Assembly: GCA_017430225.1 (NCBI GenBank)
Contig: JAFRNK010000124.1
Span: 80,885 to 144,884 of the forward strand
DNA from: Clostridia bacterium
GTDB lineage: Bacteria > Bacillota > Clostridia > Christensenellales > Aristaeellaceae
Direction: 5' to 3'
Length of the DNA: 64,000 bases
The position numbers were made by a program, and so were the translations under genes. Position 1 is the first letter of the stretch; every line of letters starts with the position of its first letter. The notes below the pieces were generated by a model. The model searched no databases, had not been told where the DNA came from, and saw only the letters and a list, made by a program, of their open reading frames with translations. Shown here in pieces: positions 17,810 to 26,823 of the stretch.

Positions 17810-18706
17810 TCAGCGTTGGGCTTCCATTCGGCGGAAAGCCAGGATTTCGTTCAGGCTCAGCCCGGCCAGGCAGGCGATCATTACCCCGTAGCACAGGAGA
17901 TGGGGGAGCGGGATTTTGCCGTTTAGCGCAAACTCCAGCACGACGAAGACCGCAGCTGCCAGGAAGCAGTATATGAATGGCATCCAGCGGAAGCGGACGC
18001 CCGGGGTTTTTATGCAGTACACCAGCATCACTCCGGCGACGCCCAGCATGCAGAGCAGCTGCTCCACTTTGACGAACAGCCATGTGAAACTGTCCGAGCG
18101 CAGGCTTTCGCACAGGATCTGGATCAGGCACAGATAGAACAGCGAGCGGATAAAACGCTGTTTTCTGAAGCAGGTGACGCACAGCAGAAATACGCCCAGG
18201 GTAAGCAGCCCTTCCAGCATGAACACGGCATACAGCCACTCGCCATATTCGTTGGATACTGCCAAGGGAAAGAAGCAGTGCTCCGGATGCTCCCAATACA
18301 GCATATCCCGGATGCCCACGCCGTCCAGCATGACCTCGCCGAAACGCGCCAGGGCCGCCAGCAATAGGCCGGCCGGGGCATAGGCATTCAGCAGTTCCAG
18401 CGGCTTTTGACGGGTGAGGCAGGCGCTGAGGACGACGCCCAAGCAAAACCCCGCTACACCGCCGTAGTAGCTGAAAGTCCCCATGGTGACGTCCACCAGG
18501 GATTTGAGCCAGCCGTGCATCAGCATGAAGTCGATCATGGCCAGATAATAGAGCAGTTTTGCAAAAACGGCCGCCAGAACCGTGCCGAACACGCCGATCA
18601 GCAGGCATTGGGTCAGCAGATCCTTTTTGCCCCGGTTCATGAGGGCGAACAGGCCGAGAGAGATCACCACAGAACACAGAAACCAAAGTACATATTGCAG
18701 GTTCAT
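17810..18706 (-). CDS. Lgt-like (prolipoprotein diacylglyceryl transferase family) membrane protein
   Basis: 298 residues with about eight membrane segments. The pattern GTFSYYGGVAGFCLGV followed by LLLAALARFGEVMLDGVGI matches the family's HGG-like and RxGN-like catalytic region, but in diverged form: His of HGG is Tyr, and Asn after RFG is Glu. It may be a paralogue without lipoprotein-modifying activity. It precedes the phosphodiester glycosidase? No: it lies downstream of it on the same strand with a 16-nt gap, so the two are probably cotranscribed. Confidence 0.7.
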   Translation of the reverse strand: MNLQYVLWFLCSVVISLGLFALMNRGKKDLLTQCLLIGVFGTVLAAVFAKLLYYLAMIDFMLMHGWLKSLVDVTMGTFSYYGGVAGFCLGVVLSACLTRQKPLELLNAYAPAGLLLAALARFGEVMLDGVGIRDMLYWEHPEHCFFPLAVSNEYGEWLYAVFMLEGLLTLGVFLLCVTCFRKQRFIRSLFYLCLIQILCESLRSDSFTWLFVKVEQLLCMLGVAGVMLVYCIKTPGVRFRWMPFIYCFLAAAVFVVLEFALNGKIPLPHLLCYGVMIACLAGLSLNEILAFRRMEAQR

Positions 18707-18722
18707 CGCGTTTTCCTATTCC

Positions 18723-19616
18723 TCAATCAGGCTGATAAGCGCTGGCAAAATAGACAATATCCACCAGTTTACGAATATCCTCGGGCTTCACGCTGGTATT
18801 GTTGATGCGGCGTCCCAGGAAAAGCAGCTGGGTGGAAATGCCGCCGTCCAGGTTATATGCCTGCTGCACGCCCGGCTCCAAATACAGGATCATGTCGGCC
18901 ATCTCCGACAGCTTGAGGCCCCGGTGGGCGCAGGCTACGACCATATACTCCAGCGGGCCGATCTGGCACAGCACGCAGCGCTCGTGATATTCTTCTGGGT
19001 CGCAATGGGTGGGGGCCGAACTGAAATCAGTGGTTTTCTTTCCGTCTTTGATCAGCGCCGGACCAAAGCACAGGGCGTTGACCACCTTTTTGCCGTCGAT
19101 CTGGGTTTTGTCCATGGTTTCGGGGTGTTCCTCGGCGAGGATAATATGGAAATCTCCGTCCTCGTCAATCAGCAGCAGGTCCTGGTTCGGAGCCATGGAT
19201 TCCTTGTACACGACACCCTGGCGCAGGACGAAACGTTTGGCGTCTCCGCAGTAATAATCGCCGCCGAAAGCGACCACGGCGTTGACGCGGTTGGCCATGA
19301 CCTCGATGTTGCCTACGCGGCCGATTTTGTCGAATCCCTGCATGGACATGGTGCGCAGCTGGGATGGATCGGCGATTTTCACCCTCAGCGCGTACAGCCG
19401 GGTCTCTTTTCCGTCAGGCAGGATCGGGCGCTCGCTTCGCCGGGTCACATGAATGGACGGATCCTGGTATTCGGGAAGGCCGATTTCATAAGTCCGCTGG
19501 GGCTTGGTGCCGCCGGAAAAATCCATGGGCAGCTTCAGGATTTCAGCACTGGCACTGCCTGAACCCGCAAGCAGCAGCAGAACCATCAGAAGGGCAGGAA
19601 TCCGGTTGTGCGTCAT
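18723..19616 (-). CDS. Exported phosphodiester glycosidase family protein (NAGPA-like)
   Basis: 297 residues. Signal peptide MTHNRIPALLMVLLLLAGSGSASA. The C-terminal half has the NAGPA family motifs: ANRVNAVVAFGGDYYC, FGPALIKDGK and the signature AYNLDGGISTQLLF. Family members cleave GlcNAc-1-phosphodiesters or related exopolysaccharide and wall linkages. The ATG at 19616 follows ATAGGAGG. A promoter lies about 120 nt upstream. Confidence 0.9.
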   Translation of the reverse strand: MTHNRIPALLMVLLLLAGSGSASAEILKLPMDFSGGTKPQRTYEIGLPEYQDPSIHVTRRSERPILPDGKETRLYALRVKIADPSQLRTMSMQGFDKIGRVGNIEVMANRVNAVVAFGGDYYCGDAKRFVLRQGVVYKESMAPNQDLLLIDEDGDFHIILAEEHPETMDKTQIDGKKVVNALCFGPALIKDGKKTTDFSSAPTHCDPEEYHERCVLCQIGPLEYMVVACAHRGLKLSEMADMILYLEPGVQQAYNLDGGISTQLLFLGRRINNTSVKPEDIRKLVDIVYFASAYQPD

Positions 19617-19732
19617 TGAGGAAATGCCTCCTATCGCAGAATACGGGCAAAGCCCGGAACAATGCAGAAAAGCGCGGCCAGCCTGCGTCCTGCCCGGAAG
19701 CAGGAAATGACAGACGGGACAATTTTCAAGAC

Positions 19733-19761
19733 AGTATACTATAATTGGCTTGTTTATTCAA
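19733..19761 (-). promoter_or_regulatory. Promoter of the phosphodiester glycosidase operon
   Basis: Minus-strand TTGAAT (19756-19761), 17-bp spacer, TATACT (19733-19738). It sits in the 316-nt divergent gap (19617-19932); apart from it and a weak possible plus-strand -10 (TATGCT, 19873-19878) I see nothing else in that gap. Confidence 0.7.
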
Positions 19762-19932
19762 GCAGTATGTTAATGGTTGCCGGATACCCCTGGATCATGA
19801 TGCGCTGCGGTAAAAGAACAAAATGAAATGCCGACGGCAAATTTCCGGTGGAACTAATCGAAAATCTGTGATATGCTTGCAAGGGCATTTGCCCGGCAGT
19901 CATTTGATTTGATGCAATGGGGAGGGATCAGC

Positions 19933-20877
19933 TTGACGAACCAGGAATTAAAAGAGATCTATTTCGGAGCTTATTCTTTTCGGGAAACGGAAGACGGGTA
20001 TTTGCAGGCTTTTCAGTATACGGAAGCGCAGATGGAGTATTTCAGGTCGGCGTTTGATTTCTGGTATGACCGCTGCATAGCCTCGACTGCAAAGACGCTG
20101 GAACTGACGACTGACGCGCAGTCCATTTCCTTCGAATACCGGTTCCTGTGGGAAGGGTCGCAGGACTCCTTTGAACTGGCAGTCGACGGTCAGATCTGCG
20201 ATATCCGCTATGTGAAGGACCTCCCCAAAGAAGGCAAACTGATCTGGAAACTCCCCGAAGGGAAGAAAGACGCGGTCATCTATCTTCCGTCAGATGCTAC
20301 GGTCCTGATCCGCTGCTGCGAGATCGACGGGTCTTGGACACCCGCGCACAAAAATGAAAAAGTGCTCTGGCTCGGGGATTCGATCACCCAGGGCTTCGGC
20401 CCGCTTCGCTCCGGCCAGACCTACGTCAGCGTCGCCAACCGGCTGCTGAATTACGATATCATCAATCAGGGAATCGGCGGATATGTCTATGACAAGAAAT
20501 CCCTGATGAAGATGGAAGGCTACACGCCGGATAAGATCATCGTGGCCTTGGGCACAAACCAGTTCGGGTGTGAAACGATGAAGGACGTGGAAGAATACTA
20601 TGAAACCCTGATTGGGATATATGGCGATCAGATCCCGATCCTGTGCATCACCCCTCTCTGGCGCGGAGATGTGCCGGACGGGCTGCCCACGCTGACCCGC
20701 TTCTGCAGCAGTGTGAAGTCGATTGCCGGGCAGTATCCGAATGTTACGGTTGCCGACGGCTTCAAGCTGGTGCCGCACCTTCCCGAGTATTTCCTGGACA
20801 ATCTGCATCCAAACGGACTCGGCGCGGAAGTCTATGGCAGGAACCTGGTGGAAACGATCCGAAAACTGGGGTTCTGA
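19933..20877 (+). CDS. SGNH/GDSL hydrolase with N-terminal jelly-roll domain (CE2-like)
   Basis: 314 residues from the TTG at 19933, which follows GGGGAGGG by six bases; the frame is open further upstream but without a ribosome site. Residues 1-145 are a beta-rich domain (FEYRFLWEGSQDSFELAVDG). The esterase domain has block I GDSITQGFG, a GQGIGGY oxyanion block, GTNQFG for the usual GxND, and block V DNLHPNGLG. The combination is like CE2 acetyl-esterases that deacetylate plant polysaccharides. No signal peptide. Confidence 0.85.
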   Translation: MTNQELKEIYFGAYSFRETEDGYLQAFQYTEAQMEYFRSAFDFWYDRCIASTAKTLELTTDAQSISFEYRFLWEGSQDSFELAVDGQICDIRYVKDLPKEGKLIWKLPEGKKDAVIYLPSDATVLIRCCEIDGSWTPAHKNEKVLWLGDSITQGFGPLRSGQTYVSVANRLLNYDIINQGIGGYVYDKKSLMKMEGYTPDKIIVALGTNQFGCETMKDVEEYYETLIGIYGDQIPILCITPLWRGDVPDGLPTLTRFCSSVKSIAGQYPNVTVADGFKLVPHLPEYFLDNLHPNGLGAEVYGRNLVETIRKLGF

Positions 20878-20930
20878 TCCGCTGTGCGCACTCAGCACTA
20901 TCGAACTCATAATTGACCGAGGGGAAGACG

Positions 20931-21599
20931 ATGAACAAGCCCGATCAATCCAGCCTGGGGAACCAGGATCAGAAAGAGAAGAACAGAAAGCTGTCCGAAG
21001 CGGAAAAGAAACGCCATGAAAGATTTGAAGCGAATTCCGACGCCCTGATCCGGCAGGGCTACCGGCGGGTCGATCTGACGGTCAGCATCAGGAAAGCCAA
21101 TGCTTTTGCGGTCGGCCTGCTGATTCCTCTGCTGATCATCGGTATAGCGGCCTTGCATTTTAAACGCGGGGGAACGGGCACCGACTATGACCCGTTGGAT
21201 ATACTCTGGTTTTTCGTGGCTTACGCACTTCTGATCCCTGTGCATGAACTGATCCACGGTGCGAGCTGGGCGATATTTGCCGAGCATCATTTCAAAGATA
21301 TAGAATTCGGCTTTATGAAGCAGTACTTGACGCCTTACTGTACCTGCAGCGTGCCGCTGGAAAAGGGCCCTTACATTTTCGGCGCGCTGATGCCGCTGAT
21401 CATTCTGGGCATTATCCCGATGATCATCGGCATTGCGACCGGTTCCTTATTGATTCTGTCGATCGGTATCCTCATGACAGATGCCGCCGCCGGAGACATT
21501 CTGATCGTCTGGAAGCTCCTGTGGTATAAAAGCGTGGCAAACCATACCGTGTTCATGGATCATCCGACTCAGGCCGGCGGCGTCATCTTCGAGAAATAA
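20931..21599 (+). CDS. DUF3267 membrane protein (putative zincin)
   Basis: 222 residues from the ATG at 20931, seven bases after GAGGGGAAG. After a charged N-terminal 55 residues come four or five membrane helices. The second is followed by LIPVHELIHGASW, an HExxH-type motif characteristic of DUF3267, a family thought to be intramembrane or membrane-bound zinc peptidases. Substrate unknown. It lies 53 nt after the SGNH gene in the same direction. Confidence 0.85.
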   Translation: MNKPDQSSLGNQDQKEKNRKLSEAEKKRHERFEANSDALIRQGYRRVDLTVSIRKANAFAVGLLIPLLIIGIAALHFKRGGTGTDYDPLDILWFFVAYALLIPVHELIHGASWAIFAEHHFKDIEFGFMKQYLTPYCTCSVPLEKGPYIFGALMPLIILGIIPMIIGIATGSLLILSIGILMTDAAAGDILIVWKLLWYKSVANHTVFMDHPTQAGGVIFEK

Positions 21600-21617
21600 T
21601 CGCCCGACCTGTATAAT

Positions 21618-21647
21618 ACAGCGCCGCATCGGATCATGCGGCGCTGT
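21618..21647. terminator. Bidirectional hairpin between convergent genes
   Basis: A 12-bp perfect stem, ACAGCGCCGCAT with ATGCGGCGCTGT, around a 6-nt loop. T-rich tails exist on both sides (GTCATTATT and, on minus, ATTATAC), so it may serve both converging genes. Confidence 0.75.
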
Positions 21648-21676
21648 GTCATTATTAGTCTGTAAAGCGGTTTCTG

Positions 21677-21988
21677 TCAGCAGCCTTTCCTTCCGCTTTT
21701 GTGGTCCTCAATGGAGCAGGCTGCGGGAGAACCGTATTCGATCAATCCCGCGTCTGCCGGATCGATGGAAACCCGGCCGTCTTCAAACACAAAAGCCGGA
21801 ACGCCTACGTCCCCGATTTCCTTGCAATGTTCAAAGATCGGATTCGTGTCCCGAAGCCGCACAAAAGCGCTCAGATTCCGGATGTTCTCGCCAATGTTGA
21901 TGTACTTGAATTCGCCTTCCCGTCCCTTGATCTGCTCGTGGACGTAATCGCAATAAGGGCAGGTGGGCATTCCGTAGATTTTGATCAT
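21677..21988 (-). CDS. Glutaredoxin-like thiol-disulfide protein
   Basis: 103 residues. The active site is MPTCPYCDYV (CxxC) at residues 9-14, followed by the glutaredoxin-fold elements FKYINIGENI and IGDVGVPAFVFEDGRV with the cis-Pro. It is a cytoplasmic thiol reductant. The C-terminal 25 residues add three Cys and are not part of the core fold. It is followed on the chromosome (upstream in transcription) by a small conserved gene 18 nt away. Confidence 0.9.
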   Translation of the reverse strand: MIKIYGMPTCPYCDYVHEQIKGREGEFKYINIGENIRNLSAFVRLRDTNPIFEHCKEIGDVGVPAFVFEDGRVSIDPADAGLIEYGSPAACSIEDHKSGRKGC

Positions 21989-22006
21989 TTCGCATCCTCC
22001 ATTCGT

Positions 22007-22246
22007 TCACGGTTCGTTTGAAAAAACGCAGCCGCCTTTGTCCGGGCCTGTCGCGCCGCGGGTGTAGCGGGCACGGAATTCCATGTTGATTTCGCGCAGT
22101 TCCTTATGTCCGTCAATGTATGCCTGGTACATTTCCGTGAGGCCGGGGCTGCAGCCGTCGCACAGGCCGTCGATATTGCCGATGGACTCCGCCACGATCT
22201 GCTCCCGCTCTTCCCGGGTCGTATCGGCGATCAGAATGCTTTTCAT
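22007..22246 (-). CDS. Small conserved protein with CDGC motif
   Basis: 79 residues. The ATG at 22246 follows TGGAGGG by seven bases; the open frame extends upstream but without a ribosome site. The conserved-looking core ADTTREEREQIVAESIGN then IDGLCDGCSPG and YIDGHKELREINMEF is one I know from many Oscillospiraceae genomes, where it is often labelled 'purine biosynthesis protein PurH' although it has no PurH domain. The CxxC suggests metal or redox binding. It is cotranscribed with the glutaredoxin-like gene. Confidence 0.75.
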   Translation of the reverse strand: MKSILIADTTREEREQIVAESIGNIDGLCDGCSPGLTEMYQAYIDGHKELREINMEFRARYTRGATGPDKGGCVFSNEP

Positions 22247-22384
22247 GGGTTTCCCTCCATACGATCGGCTGTGAATACAATGTCCTGAACTATAATAACA
22301 CAAAACGATACGGTTTGGAAGATCGGAAACGCTGCAATCCAAACAGATATTGCGGTTCCGCATCGTATTCCGCATTCGCATGGG

Positions 22385-22413
22385 TTGACGCCCCTGTGTC
22401 TTTATACTAAAAT
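22385..22413 (+). promoter_or_regulatory. Promoter of the FliB-like gene
   Basis: TTGACG (22385-22390), 17-bp spacer, TAAAAT (22408-22413), about 120 nt before the start codon. Confidence 0.65.
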
Positions 22414-22540
22414 GAAAACGACGCTATTCTGATGAAACTGCCTTAACGGACTGAGAGTATCAATCGCGAAGTCATTGGCATCGTTTTTGCAATGGCGTCT
22501 CCGTTGAGTTATCTGTATTGTCAAGGTGAGGTCCTTTGAG

Positions 22541-23269
22541 ATGAATGTTTATGTGCCGGAATATTATTCCCGGTTCCGATGCATCGCTTCGAAATGCCGG
22601 AATACCTGCTGCGCGGGATGGGAAATCGATATTGATCCCGAAAGCCTTTCCCGCTATCAGCGGATGATGGGCGAATTCGGATCCCGTGTGAAGCGGAGCA
22701 TCAGCTTGGACGGAACGCCTCATTTCATTCTTTCGGATCATGAGCGCTGTCCGCTGCTCAATCAAAACAATCTGTGCGATCTGATCCTGAACGAGGGTGA
22801 AGACGCCCTCTGCCAGATCTGCCGCGATCATCCGCGATTCCGCAATTACTTCTCCTCACGGGTGGAAATGGGGCTCGGTCTGGTATGCGGGGAAGCCGCC
22901 CGGTTGATCCTGTCCTGGCCAACGCCGCTCAGACTGATTCGTTTGGAGGGCGACGATGTCGAGGAACCGACCGACGACGAACGCTGTCTTTTCGATTTGC
23001 GGAACGAGTGGCTTTCGTCGCTGCCGGAAGATGGCCCACCGACCCGCCTCATGGAGACTTTGATCTATCGCCATCTTGCCGACGCGCTCTATGACGGCCG
23101 CCTGGAGGAGCGGATCTCTTTTATCAGGCGGGCTTTCGCTTCCATCACGGACGGCTGGCAAGACGGACGCCTCGACAGCCTCGTCGAACGGGCGCGGACC
23201 TTTTCAGACACAGTCGAGTATGACGATGAAGTGCTCGAACGGTGGATCGCACAAGGGCAAGATGAATGA
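22541..23269 (+). CDS. Cys-rich FliB-like (flagellin lysine-N-methylase family) protein
   Basis: 242 residues from the ATG at 22541, nine bases after AAGGTGAGG. The N-terminal half carries the Cys pattern of the FliB family: FRCIASKCRNTCCAGW, ERCPLLNQNNLCDLI, ALCQICRDHPRFR and LVCGEAAR, which probably holds an iron-sulfur cluster. FliB methylates flagellin lysines in Salmonella, but relatives are common in clostridia without that context. The protein is shorter than full-length FliB (about 380-400 residues), lacking the C-terminal part. Confidence 0.8.
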   Translation: MNVYVPEYYSRFRCIASKCRNTCCAGWEIDIDPESLSRYQRMMGEFGSRVKRSISLDGTPHFILSDHERCPLLNQNNLCDLILNEGEDALCQICRDHPRFRNYFSSRVEMGLGLVCGEAARLILSWPTPLRLIRLEGDDVEEPTDDERCLFDLRNEWLSSLPEDGPPTRLMETLIYRHLADALYDGRLEERISFIRRAFASITDGWQDGRLDSLVERARTFSDTVEYDDEVLERWIAQGQDE

Positions 23270-23324
23270 TGCGGGGAACGGATCTGGATTCTGGTGATAC
23301 AATTCAACTGTGGGAGGGATAACG

Positions 23325-24122
23325 GTGGAACGTTTTCAGTTCGGCATTTGTGAATGGTGTCTTCCTCCTGTCGGGCCGTCCGTATGCCGCCTAGCCGCCG
23401 AATATGGGCTGGACGGCGTTGCTCTGGATTTCGGGAGCCTGCATGAAGGACTCCTGCTGGCGGATCCGCGGATCCGGAGATGGTACGCTGAGGAAAGCCG
23501 GAAAACAGGCGTGTCGTTCTGTGCCCTGGCGATGAACGTATTGTCTTCCTTTGACATGATTCACAAAGGATTCCTGGAAACAGAAGCCGCGATCAGGCAG
23601 ATTTGTGATGAGGCGGTCATCGCAGCCGAGAAACTGCATATTCCTGTGATTCAGGTGCCCAATTTCAACGAGAATGCCATGACGGAAAGAGCTCATATGG
23701 AAACCATGGCGGAACGCTTCCGCGGTCTCTGCGACCGGGCAGGGGAAATCATCGTTGGGACCGAGAACACGCTCTCCGCCGGGGAAAACAAGGAGCTTCT
23801 GCGCATGGTTGACCGGAAAAACTTCCGGGTCTATTTCGATACGGAGAATCCTGCCGGATTCGGATTCGGCGACTCGCCGGAAATGCTGGAGAGCCTGGAG
23901 GGCCTCATCTGCCAGATTCACGTGAAGGACGGCGACGGAAAGCGGATGTCCATGACGCCGCTCGGAACGGGGAACGGGCGTTTTCTGGAATGCGCGGATA
24001 TCGTCATGCGCTCTGATTACCGCGGCTGGATCATCCTGGAAAACGAATTCAAGGCCTACGGAAGGGACAATCATTCCCTGCTGCAAAACGATATCCGGAC
24101 CATGAAACGCGCTTTTTCCTGA
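23325..24122 (+). CDS. Sugar phosphate isomerase/epimerase (xylose isomerase-like TIM barrel)
   Basis: 265 residues from the GTG at 23325, seven bases after GGGAGG. The AP-endonuclease-2/xylose-isomerase-like barrel shows as GLDGVALDFGS, IIVGTENTLS with the metal-binding Glu, YFDTENPAGFG, ICQIHVKDGDG with the His, and the final WIILENEF. It should isomerise or epimerise a sugar or related compound; substrate unknown. It follows the FliB-like gene by 55 nt. Confidence 0.85.
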   Translation: MERFQFGICEWCLPPVGPSVCRLAAEYGLDGVALDFGSLHEGLLLADPRIRRWYAEESRKTGVSFCALAMNVLSSFDMIHKGFLETEAAIRQICDEAVIAAEKLHIPVIQVPNFNENAMTERAHMETMAERFRGLCDRAGEIIVGTENTLSAGENKELLRMVDRKNFRVYFDTENPAGFGFGDSPEMLESLEGLICQIHVKDGDGKRMSMTPLGTGNGRFLECADIVMRSDYRGWIILENEFKAYGRDNHSLLQNDIRTMKRAFS

Positions 24123-24222
24123 AAAGCATCACTGGAGGACATCTTCGCTGGCAGGATCCCGAAAAGAAACCATTTTCTCTTGTTGATCCATTGAACGGTA
24201 ACAAAGGAGGACGACGCTGTCC

Positions 24223-24849
24223 ATGCGCTGTGTGATTGTAGGCGGAGCTGACATCAGGGATTACGACAGCATTCGGGATCAACTGAGGCCGGACGATTAT
24301 GTCGTTTATTGCGACAGCGGGCTCAGGCACATGGAGCGGCTGCATGCGTCTCCCAGCCTGATCGTCGGTGATTTTGATTCATATGAAAAGCCGGAGACGG
24401 ATGTGGAAACGATCGTGCTGCCGCGTGAAAAAGACGATACGGATACAATGTTCGCCGTCAGGGAAGCGCTCAGACGCGGGTGCGACCGTTTCCTGCTGAT
24501 CGGCGTGATCGGCGCGCGCCTCGACCATACGCTGGGGAACGTGTCCATCCTGCTCTTTCTGGATTCGATCGGCATTCCGGCTGCCATCATCGACGATTAT
24601 TCCGAAATGGAGATCGTGTCGCGGCAGGAGGCGGCAATCGGCGGCGATTATGCTTACTTTTCCCTGCTGAACATCAGCGGGACGGCCTTCGGCATCAATA
24701 TCAGCGGTGCCAAATACCCGCTCGAAAACGCTGAAATCACATGCGAATACCAGTACGGCATCAGCAATGAAGTGCTGCCGGGCCATACGGCCAGGGTGTC
24801 CGTCAAAACAGGCCGGCTGCTGCTCATCAAGGTCAGGCGTGAATCGTAA
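24223..24849 (+). CDS. thiN: Thiamine diphosphokinase
   Basis: 208 residues, the normal length. Motifs: VVYCDSGLRHM, SLIVGDFDS, KDDTDTMFAV (metal/ATP site) and VIGARLDHTLGN, then the C-terminal beta-sandwich with ISGAKYPLEN and the final GISNEV...VSVKTGRLLLIKV. It phosphorylates thiamine with ATP to give thiamine diphosphate. AAAGGAGG lies upstream of the ATG. No TPP riboswitch is visible upstream. Confidence 0.95.
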   Translation: MRCVIVGGADIRDYDSIRDQLRPDDYVVYCDSGLRHMERLHASPSLIVGDFDSYEKPETDVETIVLPREKDDTDTMFAVREALRRGCDRFLLIGVIGARLDHTLGNVSILLFLDSIGIPAAIIDDYSEMEIVSRQEAAIGGDYAYFSLLNISGTAFGINISGAKYPLENAEITCEYQYGISNEVLPGHTARVSVKTGRLLLIKVRRES

Positions 24850-24926
24850 CAGTTGTCAACGGCTGTTTGGAACTGATAACTGTGATGCGGGAACAATATA
24901 GTCCGGCCGATTGAACCAAAATAATC

Positions 24927-24958
24927 AAAAGCCTCTGTTTTTACAGAGGCTTTTCTGA
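24927..24958 (+). terminator. Terminator after thiN
   Basis: AAAAGCCTCTGT (24927-24938) pairs with ACAGAGGCTTTT (24943-24954) and ends in TTTTCT. Its symmetry means it can also act on the convergent WG-repeat gene. Confidence 0.85.
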
Positions 24959-24988
24959 TGGTACCTGTAAGCTTGAAAACTGTTTGAT

Positions 24989-26572
24989 TCATTGTGCGAT
25001 CTTTGCACCGCATTCGGGGCAAAAGTTGGGCAGTGTCTCGCCAAACGCATAACCACAGCTGGGGCAGTTGGTCAAGGGGGATTCCGCGGCGGGCTTGGGG
25101 GCGCCGCATTCGGTGCAGAATTTGCCTGTATTGCCGGGATGGCCGTTTTCACAGGTCCAGGAGCCGTCATTGTTGGTTGCGGAATCCTTGGCTGCTTCGG
25201 GCTGGTCCGCTTTTTTATCTGCAGGCGCTGTTTGATCGAACTGGAAAATGCTGTACTGGCGGCTTCCGTAGCTGACCAGGGCGATGGAACCGTCCGCGTT
25301 CAGTTCTATGCTGCGCACGCCTTCGGTGTATGGGAGCAGAGTGTTGCCGTTCAGGTCTACCACACAATACTGCTTATTGCCGTTCTGGCCCACAAACGCC
25401 CTGCTGTTGCTGGATACGGGGAACGAGACATCGGCAAAGTGCTCTTGCAGCTCGCCTACGGCAGCGGAAAGCACGATGGTGCTGCCGTCCAGGTTCTTTA
25501 TAGTGGCAAAGCTGCCCCTGTTGCGCACGATATCCTTGCTGTACACGAAGGGACAGGTCTCCTTGCCCTGGGCGTCTATGAAGCCGAACTTTCCATCCTT
25601 CACGGCGCTGATGTACCCATAAGCCATCAGGTTCTCTCCGCTGTAGCCCAATTCTTCGTACTGGGGAGGAATCACTTCGTTGCCCTGCATATCGATCAGG
25701 CCGTACATCCGATTCACTCTCACCAAAGCGTAGCCGTTGGTAAACGAGCGTACGCTATCGTAAACCTGCTTGGTTTTGAACAATTCGTTGCCGCGAATGT
25801 CATAGACGACGCCCCGGTCATACAGGTAGGGAACAACCAGATCAGCGGGATCCAGGGTGCAGGAGCTGGTAAAGGCTTTCTGACCGCTGCCCTGGTGATA
25901 ATACACTGTAATGCCTTTTTCACGCACGCTTTCAAATTCGCCGCTGTATTGAGCGTTGTAGGGAGATTTCTCCAGCTTGCTGTTATAGAATACCTTTTCC
26001 TTGGCGAGATTGGTCACACAAAGATAGGCGTTGTAGGCAGTGCAGTTGCCGCCGCCGTAATCGGAGCGGTTCAGAGTGCCCACTTTCTGGCCGTCAAAAT
26101 ATATATCCGCATAGTCTACGCGGAAAAAGCTCTTTTCCCCGGTACTCCAGTTGGAAAAAGTGTAGTCCTTGTCATCGGCAGAGCTGGGAGTCAGCTTGAT
26201 GCCGGCCTGCCAACGGTCGGAGATGATATTCACGTCGGCATACTCCGCGGGCACCAGCACTTTTCCGAAGCCGTCGATCAGCCCTTCATCGTGAATGCCG
26301 TCTTTGGCCTGTACCTCGGTTTTGAAGCAGGGGAAATAACTGCTGGAAATCAGAGAGGTATAGCCTGATCCTTCATCCATAAGCACCTGGCCGTTGGCAT
26401 CAATGATCTGGTAATAGGAGCTGCCCTCGGCCTGATAGGCGAAGGTGCCGGAGTATCTGTTCAGGCTCAGGTTCCGCGCGTTCAAGGAGTATTCCTTTTG
26501 TTCAGCGCCAGCCGGTACAAAAGCTGGTATTGCCAGCATCAGCATGAGCGCAAGCGCAACGATCCGTTTCAT
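24989..26572 (-). CDS. Exported WG-repeat protein with two C-terminal zinc ribbons
   Basis: 527 residues. Signal peptide MKRIVALALMLMLAIPAFVPAGA. Residues about 50-420 contain WG-type repeats (YQIIDANGQVLMDEG, GLIDGFGKVLVPAEY, GLIDMQGNEVIPPQY, GFIDAQGKETCPFVY). After a linker rich in Ala, Asp and Lys come two zinc ribbons: CENGHPGNTGKFCTECGAP and CPSCGYAFGETLPNFCPECG. Zinc ribbons are usually cytoplasmic, so their presence behind a signal peptide is odd. No specific function can be assigned. Confidence 0.85.
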   Translation of the reverse strand: MKRIVALALMLMLAIPAFVPAGAEQKEYSLNARNLSLNRYSGTFAYQAEGSSYYQIIDANGQVLMDEGSGYTSLISSSYFPCFKTEVQAKDGIHDEGLIDGFGKVLVPAEYADVNIISDRWQAGIKLTPSSADDKDYTFSNWSTGEKSFFRVDYADIYFDGQKVGTLNRSDYGGGNCTAYNAYLCVTNLAKEKVFYNSKLEKSPYNAQYSGEFESVREKGITVYYHQGSGQKAFTSSCTLDPADLVVPYLYDRGVVYDIRGNELFKTKQVYDSVRSFTNGYALVRVNRMYGLIDMQGNEVIPPQYEELGYSGENLMAYGYISAVKDGKFGFIDAQGKETCPFVYSKDIVRNRGSFATIKNLDGSTIVLSAAVGELQEHFADVSFPVSSNSRAFVGQNGNKQYCVVDLNGNTLLPYTEGVRSIELNADGSIALVSYGSRQYSIFQFDQTAPADKKADQPEAAKDSATNNDGSWTCENGHPGNTGKFCTECGAPKPAAESPLTNCPSCGYAFGETLPNFCPECGAKIAQ

Positions 26573-26823
26573 GAAATGTTCCTCCCTTTGATTGATCGAC
26601 AGTCGGTCTTCCCGTTATTATAACACGCATCCTTGGCGAAATAAAGCAATTAAGAAGGTTTTTCGGAAAATAAGAAAATGCCGGGGTGATAAGATTAAAA
26701 AAATCATCACAGACAAACCTGCCGCATTGATGGAATTGTGGTATAATGCATTGGGCGCACTGCTCAACAGACCGAATTTATGGCAATGCTTCAAAGTTCT
26801 GCAGAGGAATGATCAAAAACTCG

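Noticed and set aside
24123-24222. TPP riboswitch before thiN
   Set aside because: The 100-nt gap has neither of the conserved TPP-riboswitch motifs.
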